Positions 28,046 to 35,638 of a stretch of 64,000 bases of DNA are shown one piece after another (position 1 is the stretch's first letter; each line of letters opens with the position of its first letter). The stretch is from NCBI RefSeq assembly GCF_002019855.1, contig NZ_CM007717.1:2978645-3042644 (forward strand), written 5' to 3'. Under the pieces are notes generated by a model. It saw only the letters and a program-made list of their open reading frames with translations. It did no database searches and had not been told where the DNA came from. The DNA comes from Streptomyces antibioticus. Its GTDB lineage: Bacteria > Actinomycetota > Actinomycetes > Streptomycetales > Streptomycetaceae. A program made the position numbers and the translations under genes.

Positions 28046-28196
28046 GGGTGTGCCCCCTCCTCCGGGGTGCGGGCGCGGCGGCTCTTCCGCGCCGACAGGG
28101 GGCATTGAGGTGCGGATCGCCGGAGAAGTCAATGGACACGGCGATGCCAACTGATGGACCGTCAGCTTCCTGGTGCCGACGGCCGGGACGCCCGCG

Positions 28197-28550
28197 TCAG
28201 CCCGCGGACACCGTGCGGCGTACGGTGCCGTCCGTCGCGGCGAGATGCACCGGGGTCCCCGCTCCGCCGAGGTCGCGTACGGCGGCCAGGTCCGCCTCGT
28301 CGGCGCCCTCCGCCGCGGTGACCACCGCCGCCGCCTCCAGCGACCCGGCCCCCGAGGCCACCGCCATCGCCACGGCCGTACGCAGCGCGCTCAGCTTCAG
28401 CGACGGCAGATCGACGGTGGCCGCGACATACGTACGCCCCGTCTCGTCGCGTACGGCCGCCCCCTCGGGCGTGCCGTTACGGGCCCGCGCGGAACGGGCC
28501 AGGGTGACGATCTTGCGGTCCTCGGGGTCGAGCGCGCTGCTGTCGGTCAT
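28197..28550 (-). CDS. Degenerate cytidine deaminase-like protein
   Basis: 117 aa. Length, position next to MmcQ/YjbR and era genes, and strand pattern (GAAVRDETGRTYVAATVDLPSLKLSALRTAVAMAVASG) resemble the cytidine deaminase family found at this place in Streptomyces. But the catalytic His/Cys-Ala-Glu and the Cys pair that bind zinc are missing: the CAEr helix reads LSALRTAVAMAV. I infer a catalytically dead relative with a structural or regulatory role. It lies 38 bases upstream of nothing on the same strand but runs in the same direction as the ybeY-phoH operon. Confidence 0.65.
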   Translation of the reverse strand: MTDSSALDPEDRKIVTLARSARARNGTPEGAAVRDETGRTYVAATVDLPSLKLSALRTAVAMAVASGAGSLEAAAVVTAAEGADEADLAAVRDLGGAGTPVHLAATDGTVRRTVSAG

Positions 28551-28587
28551 GCGCCGAGCATACGATCACCGGCGCGGGGTCACCGGC

Positions 28588-28947
28588 TCAGGGCCGGTCG
28601 AGGCGGAGCCGCTCGGCGCGCGGCAGCCCGGCCACGACCAGGTCGTAGGAGTCCTCGATCAGCTCCCGGACCAGCCGGTCGGGCAGGCCGCCGTCGACCG
28701 TCACCGTGTTCCAGTGGCGTTTGTTCATGTGGTAGCCGGGGGCGATCAGACCGGGGTGCTCGGCGCGCAGCCGGACCGCGTCCTCGGGGTCGCACTTGAG
28801 GTTGACCTTCAGGGGCCGCTCGTCCGTCGAGCTGAGCGCGAACATCTTGCCCAGCACCTTGAAGACCGAGATCTCCGGGCGGAACGGGAACTCCTCCACG
28901 ACCGCGTTGAAGGACAGACAGCAGGCGCGCAGCTCGTCGGGGGTCAC
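28588..28947 (-). CDS. MmcQ/YjbR-family DNA-binding-like protein
   Basis: 119 aa. The CyaY-like/MmcQ fold pattern is clear: LSFNAVVEEFPFRPEISVFKVLGKMFAL, LKCDPEDAVRLRAEHPGLIAPGYHMNKRHWNTV, with C-terminal IEDSYDLVVAGLP. The GTG start overlaps the TGA of the CorC/CNNM-like gene (GTGA). These proteins are small single-domain factors of unclear role, suggested to bind DNA. It belongs to the phoH-ybeY operon. Confidence 0.88.
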   Translation of the reverse strand: MTPDELRACCLSFNAVVEEFPFRPEISVFKVLGKMFALSSTDERPLKVNLKCDPEDAVRLRAEHPGLIAPGYHMNKRHWNTVTVDGGLPDRLVRELIEDSYDLVVAGLPRAERLRLDRP

Positions 28948-30248
28948 TCCGGTCCGCCCTCCCCGGGCGGGCCCGCCGGGGCGACCGGCTCCACCAGCAC
29001 CGTGACGATCTTGTTGCGGCGGCCGGCGGCGGCCTCCGCGGTCAGCCGCAGAACCCGCCCGTCGGGCAGGTCGACCACGCTGGACGCCCCGGCGATGGGC
29101 ACCCGGCCCAGGGCCTTGGCGAGGAGCCCGCCGACGGTCTCCACGTCCTCGTCGTCGTACTCCTCCAGGCCGTACAGCTCGCCGAGGTCGGTGATGTCGA
29201 GGCGGGCGGTGACCCGGAACCGGTCGTCGCCCAGCTCCTCCACCGGCGGCAGCTCCCGGTCGTACTCGTCGGTGATCTCGCCGACGATCTCCTCCAGGAT
29301 GTCCTCGATGGTGACGATGCCGGCCGTGCCGCCGTACTCGTCGATGACGACCGCGACGTGATTGCGCTCCTGCTGCATCTCGCGCAGCAGGTCGCCGGCG
29401 TTCTTGGTGTCGGGGACGAACGCGGCGGGCCGCATCGCCGTCGACACCAGGTCCGACTCGGCGTCGCGGCTGATGTGCGTCTTGCGGACCAGGTCCTTCA
29501 GATAGACGATCCCGACGATGTCGTCCTCGTTCTCCCCGGTGACGGGTATCCGGGAGAACCCGGAGCGCAGGGCGAGGGTCAGGGCCTGGCGGATGGTCTT
29601 GTAGCGCTCGATGACGACCAGGTCGGTGCGCGGGACCATCACCTCGCGGACGAGGGTGTCGCCCAGCTCGAAGACGGAGTGCACCATCCGGCGCTCCTCG
29701 TCCTCGATGAGCGACTCCTTCTCGGCGAGGTCGACCAGCGCCCGCAGCTCGGCCTCGGAGGCGAACGGGCCGCGCCGGAAGCCCTTGCCGGGGGTGAGCG
29801 CGTTGCCGATGAGGATGAGCAGCGAGGGGATCGGGCCCATGATCCTGGCCAGCGGCAGCAGCACGTACGCGGCGGCCGTCGCGGTGTTCAGGGGGTGCTG
29901 GCGGCCGATGGTGCGCGGTGAGACGCCGACCGCGACGTACGACACGAGGACCATCACGCCGATCGCGGCGAGCAGCGCCGGGGCGGTGTCGTCGATCTCG
30001 CGCAGACACGCGTAGGTGACCAGCGCGGCGGCCGCCATCTCGCAGGCGACACGGACCAGCAGCGCCACGTTGAGATAGCGGGTGGGGTCGGCGGCGATCT
30101 GCGCGAGCTTGGCGCTGCCCCGCCGGCCGGACCGTACGGCCTCCTCGGCGCGGAAGCTGGAGACGCGCGCGAGGCCCGCCTCCGCGCAGGCGGCGAGCCA
30201 CGCGACGACGACCAGGGCGATCGCGCCGCCGACGAGGGCGGGGCTCAT
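28944..30248 (-). CDS. CNNM/CorC-type membrane protein with CBS domains
   Basis: 434 aa. N-terminal CNNM/DUF21 region has about four hydrophobic helices; then two CBS domains ([17 protein letters not shown] ... [23 protein letters not shown] and [14 protein letters not shown] ... [28 protein letters not shown]) and a C-terminal CorC/HlyC domain. Members move or sense Mg2+ or Co2+; the old name haemolysin C is not informative. ATG at 30248 overlaps the ybeY stop (ATGA), and its stop overlaps the MmcQ start, so all are co-translated. Confidence 0.92.
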   Translation of the reverse strand: MSPALVGGAIALVVVAWLAACAEAGLARVSSFRAEEAVRSGRRGSAKLAQIAADPTRYLNVALLVRVACEMAAAALVTYACLREIDDTAPALLAAIGVMVLVSYVAVGVSPRTIGRQHPLNTATAAAYVLLPLARIMGPIPSLLILIGNALTPGKGFRRGPFASEAELRALVDLAEKESLIEDEERRMVHSVFELGDTLVREVMVPRTDLVVIERYKTIRQALTLALRSGFSRIPVTGENEDDIVGIVYLKDLVRKTHISRDAESDLVSTAMRPAAFVPDTKNAGDLLREMQQERNHVAVVIDEYGGTAGIVTIEDILEEIVGEITDEYDRELPPVEELGDDRFRVTARLDITDLGELYGLEEYDDEDVETVGGLLAKALGRVPIAGASSVVDLPDGRVLRLTAEAAAGRRNKIVTVLVEPVAPAGPPGEGGPE

Positions 30249-30742
30249 GAGACGGTCGGGGCCGGGGACGGGCCGGTCAGGCCCTTCTCCGCACGCCAGC
30301 CGTCCACGATGGCCGCCTGGAGGCCGAACATCTCGGCCTTCTCGTCGGGCTCCTCGTGGTCGTAGCCCAGCAGGTGCAGCACGCCGTGGACGGTGAGGAG
30401 CTGGAGCTCCTCGTCCATGGAGTGCCGCGTGGGCGCGTCCGCCCCCTGCTTGGCCGCGACCTCGGGGCACAGCACGATGTCGCCGAGCAGCCCCTGCGGG
30501 GGCTCGTCGTCGTCCTTCGACGGCGGCCGCAGCTCGTCCATCGGGAACGACATGACGTCCGTCGGCCCCGGCAGGTCCATCCACTGGATGTGGAGCTGCT
30601 CCATGGCGTCGGCGTCCACGACGATCACCGACAGTTCGGAGAGCGGGTGGATGCGCATCCGCGCGAGCGCGTAGCGGGCGATGTCGAGGATCGCCTGCTC
30701 GTCGACCTCGGTTCCGGACTCGTTGTTGACGTCGATCGACAT
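30245..30742 (-). CDS. ybeY: Endoribonuclease YbeY
   Basis: 165 aa single-domain metalloenzyme for 16S rRNA 3' maturation and ribosome quality control. The zinc motif [13 protein letters not shown] (H3XH5XH type) is intact, with SFPMDEL upstream. It is 13 bases downstream of phoH and overlaps the CNNM gene by four bases. Confidence 0.96.
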   Translation of the reverse strand: MSIDVNNESGTEVDEQAILDIARYALARMRIHPLSELSVIVVDADAMEQLHIQWMDLPGPTDVMSFPMDELRPPSKDDDEPPQGLLGDIVLCPEVAAKQGADAPTRHSMDEELQLLTVHGVLHLLGYDHEEPDEKAEMFGLQAAIVDGWRAEKGLTGPSPAPTVS

Positions 30743-30755
30743 GGTGCTGGCTTGT

Positions 30756-31814
30756 CTACTTCCGCTTGGAACGGCCGCCCCGGTGGGTGCCGTTCTCCGT
30801 ATCGTTCTCGCTGTCGTACTTCTCGTACGCGTCGACGATACGGCCGACCAGCTTGTGCCGTACGACGTCCTGGGACGACAGGCGGGAGAAGTGGACGTCC
30901 TCGACGCCGTCCAGGATCTCCTGCACCTGGCGCAGCCCGGACTTGGTCCCGCCCGGCAGGTCGACCTGCGTCACATCACCCGTGATCACGATCTTCGAGT
31001 CGAAGCCGAGCCGGGTGAGGAACATCTTCATCTGCTCGGGGCTGGTGTTCTGCGCCTCGTCCAGGATGATGAACGCGTCGTTGAGCGTCCGGCCGCGCAT
31101 GTACGCCAGCGGGGCGACCTCGATCGTGCCCGCCGCCATCAGGCGGGGGATGGAGTCGGGGTCGAGCATGTCGTGCAGGGCGTCGTAGAGCGGGCGCAGG
31201 TAGGGGTCGATCTTCTCGTAGAGGGTGCCCGGGAGGAAGCCGAGGCGTTCGCCGGCCTCGACCGCGGGGCGGGTCAGGATGATGCGGTTGACCTGCTTGG
31301 ACTGGAGGGCCTGGACCGCCTTGGCCATCGCCAGGTACGTCTTGCCGGTGCCGGCGGGGCCGATGCCGAAGACGACGGTGTGCTTGTCTATCGCGTCGAC
31401 GTACCGCTTCTGGTTGAGGGTCTTGGGGCGGATGGTGCGGCCGCGCGAGGACAGGATGTTCTGTGTCAGTACCTCGGCCGGGGTCTCCCGGCCGTCACTC
31501 GTCCCGTTCTCACTCGCCCGCAGCATGGCGATCGAGCGTTCCACTGCGTCCTCCGTCATCGGCTGCCCGGTGCGGAGCACCAGCATCATCTCGTCGAACA
31601 GGCGCTGGATCATGGCGACTTCCCGCGGGTCGCCGACCGCGCTGATCTCATTGCCCCGGACGTGGATGTCGGCCGCCGGGAAAGCCGTCTCGATCACGCG
31701 CAGGAGGGAGTCTCCGGATCCCAGCACGGTCACCATGGGGTGCTGGGCGGGAACGGTGAACTGTGCTCTCGCCTTGCCCTGCGCGGGCGTCTGAGCTGTG
31801 GGTGTCTGAGTCAT
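30756..31814 (-). CDS. phoH: PhoH-like ATPase
   Basis: 352 aa. Small N-terminal KH-like region, then the P-loop [15 protein letters not shown] at about residues 150-163, Walker B IILDEAQN, and a C-terminal motif [12 protein letters not shown]. PhoH proteins are RNA-linked ATPases working with YbeY in rRNA processing. ATG at 31814; first gene of the phoH-ybeY-CNNM-MmcQ-(cdd-like) run. Confidence 0.95.
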   Translation of the reverse strand: MTQTPTAQTPAQGKARAQFTVPAQHPMVTVLGSGDSLLRVIETAFPAADIHVRGNEISAVGDPREVAMIQRLFDEMMLVLRTGQPMTEDAVERSIAMLRASENGTSDGRETPAEVLTQNILSSRGRTIRPKTLNQKRYVDAIDKHTVVFGIGPAGTGKTYLAMAKAVQALQSKQVNRIILTRPAVEAGERLGFLPGTLYEKIDPYLRPLYDALHDMLDPDSIPRLMAAGTIEVAPLAYMRGRTLNDAFIILDEAQNTSPEQMKMFLTRLGFDSKIVITGDVTQVDLPGGTKSGLRQVQEILDGVEDVHFSRLSSQDVVRHKLVGRIVDAYEKYDSENDTENGTHRGGRSKRK

Positions 31815-31944
31815 AGGCCGGCCCGAGGGCCTCTACGTCCTCCCGGATGCGACTCGCCTGCCACGAGGGCGGCCTGGCGTGTTCCAGGGTACGCCAGGGG
31901 GCTGACAACGCCGTAGGGCTTTTCGTGAGGTCAAACGCGCGCGC

Positions 31945-33105
31945 CTAGGCCGAGCGGCGGAAGCCGATCGTCGGGACCGCCCGGCGCAGCGGCCAGGCGC
32001 TGGTCTCCTCGGGCGGGACCCGGCCGTCCAGGAACGCGTACCGGCGCAGGGCCTCGGGGTCCTGGCCCTCGACCGACTGGACCTTGCGCCACCAGGCGGC
32101 GATCTCGGACCAGCCGGGCGCGGAGAGGGAGCCGCCGAACTCCTGGACGGAGAGCGCGGCGGTGAGCCCGGCGAAGGCGAGGCGGTCGGCGAGCGGCCAG
32201 CCGGCCAGGGTGCCGGTGACGAAACCGGCCACGAAGACGTCCCCCGCGCCGGTGGGGTCCAGGGCCTCGACGGCGATCGCCGGGACCTCGGCGGTCTCGC
32301 CGGTGCGGCCGTCCACGGCGTAGGCGCCGTCCGCGCCGAGGGTGACGACCGCGAGCGGTACGTGGTCGGTGAGGGCGTGGGCGGCGGCGCGCGGGTTGTC
32401 GGTGCCGGTGTAGCGCATGGCCTCCTGCGCGTTCGGCAGGAACGCCTCGCAGTGCGCGAGGTCGGCGAGTCCGGCCAGGTCCCAGGCGCCGGTGTCGTCC
32501 CAGCCGACGTCGGCGAAGACGCGGGTGCCGCGGCTCGCGGCCTGGGCGATCCACGGGTCGGTGCGGCCGGGCGCGAGGGCGGCCACGGCGGCGCGGGCGG
32601 GCGGCGGACAGGCCGGGGCGGGCTCCTCGGGGGGCGGTTCGTGGCCGTGCGAGACCATGGTGCGCTCGCCCTCGTAGGCCATGGAGACGGTGACCGGGGA
32701 GTGCCAGCCGGGGACCGTGCGGGACGTCGACAGGTCGATGCCCTCGCCCTGTTCGAGCGCGTCCCAGCAGTACTCGCCGTAGTGGTCGTCGCCGAACGCG
32801 GCCGCGAGGGAGGTGCGCAGGCCGAGGCGGGCCAGGGCGGTGGCCATGTTGGCGACCCCGCCGGGGCTGGACCCCATGCCGCGCGCCCAGGACTCGGTGC
32901 CGCGCACCGGGGCGGAGTCGAGGCCGGTGAAGACGATGTCGAGGAAGACGGTGCCGGTGAGGTAGACGTCCCACGGCGGGTCCTCGGGGGTGCGCAATCC
33001 GGCCAGGGGGTCGACCCCGGCGGCGCGGCGGATCCGGCGGTGAGGTCCCTCACCGGTGGGCGGTTCCCCTCCGGCGGACGCGATGGGCGCGGTGGACGCG
33101 GTCAC
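31945..33105 (-). CDS. PfkB-family carbohydrate kinase
   Basis: 386 aa. The ribokinase-type fold is shown by VYLTGTVFLDIVFTGLD at the start, the glycine-rich GSSPGGVANMATALARLGLRT, and the C-terminal anion hole and base DPTGAGDVFVAGFVTGTL with the catalytic Asp. GTG at 33105 has AGGGAG six bases upstream; the open frame extends much further upstream but has no support. It runs in the same direction as the glucarate genes, 128 bases away, so it may be part of sugar-acid catabolism (KDG kinase-like), or an unrelated kinase. The substrate cannot be told. Confidence 0.88.
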   Translation of the reverse strand: MTASTAPIASAGGEPPTGEGPHRRIRRAAGVDPLAGLRTPEDPPWDVYLTGTVFLDIVFTGLDSAPVRGTESWARGMGSSPGGVANMATALARLGLRTSLAAAFGDDHYGEYCWDALEQGEGIDLSTSRTVPGWHSPVTVSMAYEGERTMVSHGHEPPPEEPAPACPPPARAAVAALAPGRTDPWIAQAASRGTRVFADVGWDDTGAWDLAGLADLAHCEAFLPNAQEAMRYTGTDNPRAAAHALTDHVPLAVVTLGADGAYAVDGRTGETAEVPAIAVEALDPTGAGDVFVAGFVTGTLAGWPLADRLAFAGLTAALSVQEFGGSLSAPGWSEIAAWWRKVQSVEGQDPEALRRYAFLDGRVPPEETSAWPLRRAVPTIGFRRSA

Positions 33106-33233
33106 GAGGCGCTCCCTGACATGGTGCGGTTCTGGCCAGTGTGCACCACGCCACCGACAACGGGCCGTGCGTCCCGTGCGAACCACCCGTGTGCCGGAAG
33201 GGAGAGAGAAGGGAGGGAGAGCAGGCCGCGCGG

Positions 33234-34547
33234 CTACCAGCGCGGGACCGCCGGGGTGACCCAGTCCGGGTCGGCGACGCGCATCGCCGCCGTGTCGTCG
33301 CGGTCGCGCAGGGTGCCGTCGTCGTCGAGCCAGCGCCGGTGCAGCCGGTCCAGTCGCTCCCGGTCCAGCTCGACGCCGAGGCCGGGGGCGTCGGAGACGG
33401 TCACCCGGCCGCCCTCGAAGGCGATCCGCTCGGTCAGCACGTCCTCCGACTGCCAGGGGTAGTGGGAGTCGCAGGCGTGGTGCAGGCCGGGGACGGTGGC
33501 GGCGACGTGGGTCATCGCGGCGAGGCTGATGCCGAGGTGGGTGTTGGAGTGCATGGACACGTCGACGCCGAACGTGGCGCAGACGGCGGCCAGTTGCCGG
33601 GTGTTGCGCAGTCCGCCCCAGTAGTGGTGGTCGGAGAGGACGACCTGTACGGCGCCCCGGGTGAAGGCTTCCGGGATCTCGGCGAACGTCGTCACGCACA
33701 TGTTGGTGGCGAGCGGTACGTCGGTCCCGGCGGCGACCTCGGCCATGGCGGGCGTGCCGAGCGCGGGGTCCTCCAAGTATTCGAGGACGTCCCCGAGTTC
33801 CTTGGCGACGACGAGTGAAGTCGCCACGCTCCAGGCGCCGTTGGGATCCAGCCGCAGCGGATGTCCGGGGAAGGCGGCGGCGAGGGCGCGGACGGCGGCG
33901 ATCTCCTGCTCGGGCGGGAACACACCGCCCTTGAGCTTGAAGGAGGTGAAGCCGTGGCGCTCGGTGAAGCGGCGGGCCTGGGCGACGATCCCGGCCGGGT
34001 CGAGGGCGGCGCCCCAGTCGTCCGGCTCGCTCGGCACGCCGTCGGGGTGGGCGGCCCACTTGTAGAACAGGTACGCGCTGTACTCGACGCTGTCGCGCAC
34101 CTTGCCGCCGAGCAGCGCGTGCACGGGCAGTCCGAGCGCCTTGCCGAGGGCGTCGAGGCAGGCGACCTCGAAGGCGGAGACGACGGACAGCCGCAGCTTG
34201 TCGGCGGTCTGGACGCCGCGCAGTCCGCCCACGTCGACCTGCCCGGAGATCCGGGAGCGGTCGACGGCGAGGTCGTCGGCGAGGGTGAACAGCCCGTTCA
34301 GGTCGCTGACTTGACGGCCCTTCAGGCGCTCGGCGAACGGCCGCGCCAGTTCGAGGTACTTGGTGTCGCCGTAGGTCTCGCCGACGCCCGTGGTGCCGTC
34401 GGCGGTGACCACCTCGACGATCAGCCGCGGGGTGTACGGCTGGTGCACGCCCTGGGTGTTGAGCAGCGGCGGGTCGGCGACCAGGATCGGGGTCAGCCGG
34501 ACCTCGGCGACGGTCAGGTGCGCGGCAGTCGGGTGCGCGGCGGTCAC
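33234..34547 (-). CDS. Glucarate dehydratase-family enolase-superfamily enzyme
   Basis: 437 aa. A mandelate racemase/enolase barrel: VGETYGDTKY in the capping domain, the Lys pair in SFKLKGG, metal ligand Asp in RLDPNGAW, Glu in LEYLEDPA and the His/Asn region MHSNTHLGISLAAM. These fit glucarate dehydratase, which converts D-glucarate to 5-keto-4-deoxyglucarate (KDG). The GTG start overlaps the stop of the next enzyme in the pathway (KDG dehydratase), which supports the call. The first two lines (AAHPTAAHLTV) are likely disordered. Confidence 0.87.
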   Translation of the reverse strand: MTAAHPTAAHLTVAEVRLTPILVADPPLLNTQGVHQPYTPRLIVEVVTADGTTGVGETYGDTKYLELARPFAERLKGRQVSDLNGLFTLADDLAVDRSRISGQVDVGGLRGVQTADKLRLSVVSAFEVACLDALGKALGLPVHALLGGKVRDSVEYSAYLFYKWAAHPDGVPSEPDDWGAALDPAGIVAQARRFTERHGFTSFKLKGGVFPPEQEIAAVRALAAAFPGHPLRLDPNGAWSVATSLVVAKELGDVLEYLEDPALGTPAMAEVAAGTDVPLATNMCVTTFAEIPEAFTRGAVQVVLSDHHYWGGLRNTRQLAAVCATFGVDVSMHSNTHLGISLAAMTHVAATVPGLHHACDSHYPWQSEDVLTERIAFEGGRVTVSDAPGLGVELDRERLDRLHRRWLDDDGTLRDRDDTAAMRVADPDWVTPAVPRW

Positions 34548-35515
34548 AGGGCGGCTCCTACGAGGTCGAGTCCGGCGGTGAGCAGGGTCCTCAGCTCGGC
34601 GAGGTCGGCGGCCGCGGGGTCGGTGAGCGGGGCGCGGACCGGGCCGACGGGGGCGCCGCGCAGCCGGGCGGCGGCCTTCACCAGGGACACCGAGTACCCC
34701 GGCATCCGGTCGCGCAGCTCCACGAAGGGGACGTAGAAGTCGCGCAGGAGCTTGTCGGTCGTGCCCCGGTCGTCCGCGGTCAGGGCGGTGAAGAAGGCGT
34801 CGGCGATCTCGGGGGCGAAGGCGTGCACGGCCGAGGAGTAGGCGGGGACGCCGACGGCGGCGTAGGCGCGGGCCTGGATCTCGGCGGTGGCGGCGCCGTT
34901 GAAGAAGAGGAAGCCCTCGGGGGCGGCGAGGGTGAGGCGCTGGAGGCGGTCGAGGTCGCTGTGGCCGTCCTTGAGGCCGATCACACCGGGCAGGGCGGCG
35001 ACGCGCCGCAGCGAGTCGGGGGTGAAGGCGACCTGGCCGCGCTGGTAGGCGACGAGCGGCAGCCGGGTGCCGGACGCGATCCGCTCCAGTTGGGCGACGA
35101 GGCCGTCCTGCGGGGCGGCGACGAGGTAGTGCGGCAGGACGAGCAGGGCGTCGGCGCCCTCCTCCTCGGCGATCCGGGCGAAGCGCAGGGCCTGGGCCCA
35201 GCCGTAGCCGGTGCCGGCGACGACGGGGACGCGGCCGGCGGTCTCCTCGACGGCGATCCGTACGACCCGGCGGTACTCGTCCTCGTCGAGGGAGAAGAAC
35301 TCGCCGGTGCCGCAGGCGGGGAAGACGGCGCCGGGTGCGGCGGCGAGCCGTGCGGCGAGGTGGGCGCGGAAGCCGTCGGGGTCGAGCGAGCCGTCCGCGC
35401 GGAAGCTGGTGAGCGGGAAGGACAGGACGCCTCGCGCCATGCCCTCCCGCAGCCGCCGGACCGTGTCGGTGTCGAGGCCCACGCTGTCTCCCCCTCCGGA
35501 CGTCATGTCATCCAT
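34544..35515 (-). CDS. kdgD: 5-dehydro-4-deoxyglucarate dehydratase
   Basis: 323 aa, dihydrodipicolinate-synthase superfamily. Active-site features: FPACGTGEFFSLDEDEY (TGE motif), catalytic Tyr in LPLVAYQRGQ, and Schiff-base Lys in VIGLKDGHSDLD. It dehydrates and decarboxylates KDG to 2,5-dioxopentanoate, then to 2-oxoglutarate via a dehydrogenase not found here. No Shine-Dalgarno precedes ATG 35515; a -10 box TAACCT with a -35 box TTGACG 17 bases away lies just upstream, so the leader would be only about six bases. An ATG at 35506 is the alternative start. The stop overlaps the glucarate dehydratase start. Confidence 0.9.
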   Translation of the reverse strand: MDDMTSGGGDSVGLDTDTVRRLREGMARGVLSFPLTSFRADGSLDPDGFRAHLAARLAAAPGAVFPACGTGEFFSLDEDEYRRVVRIAVEETAGRVPVVAGTGYGWAQALRFARIAEEEGADALLVLPHYLVAAPQDGLVAQLERIASGTRLPLVAYQRGQVAFTPDSLRRVAALPGVIGLKDGHSDLDRLQRLTLAAPEGFLFFNGAATAEIQARAYAAVGVPAYSSAVHAFAPEIADAFFTALTADDRGTTDKLLRDFYVPFVELRDRMPGYSVSLVKAAARLRGAPVGPVRAPLTDPAAADLAELRTLLTAGLDLVGAAL

Positions 35516-35541
35516 GTATGAGAATGAAGGTTAGATACATG
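35513..35541. promoter_or_regulatory. Inverted-repeat operator over the kdgD start
   Basis: Perfect 7-bp arms CATGTAT (35513-35519) and ATACATG (35535-35541) with a 15-base centre that holds the -10 box TAACCT. A repressor bound here would cover both the promoter and the ATG. The arm sequence resembles GntR/FCD operators (GTATACA-like); no gene for such a regulator is nearby. Confidence 0.6.
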
Positions 35542-35556
35542 AACACGGGTCGTCAA
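35528..35556 (-). promoter_or_regulatory. kdgD promoter
   Basis: TTGACG (35551-35556), a 17-base spacer and TAACCT (35528-35533), the best HrdB-type consensus match in the window. The -10 ends twelve bases before the ATG at 35515. Confidence 0.7.
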
Positions 35557-35570
35557 GGACGGGCCAACGG

Positions 35571-35607
35571 CGAGACCCCCCACGCGGGAGCCGCGCGGGG
35601 GGTCTCG
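35571..35607 (-). terminator. Terminator of the large anchored protein gene
   Basis: Perfect 11-bp arms CGAGACCCCCC (35571-35581) and GGGGGGTCTCG (35597-35607), 15-base loop, 31 bases after the stop at 35639. No U-run. Confidence 0.75.
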
Positions 35608-35638
35608 TGGAGTGGAGCCGAGGCCGGGGCCGGACGTC

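Noticed and set aside
33106..34059. Much longer N-terminus for the PfkB kinase
   Set aside because: The extension runs through the glucarate dehydratase gene. The GTG at 33105 has a good AGGGAG at six bases, and the kinase fold begins just after it.
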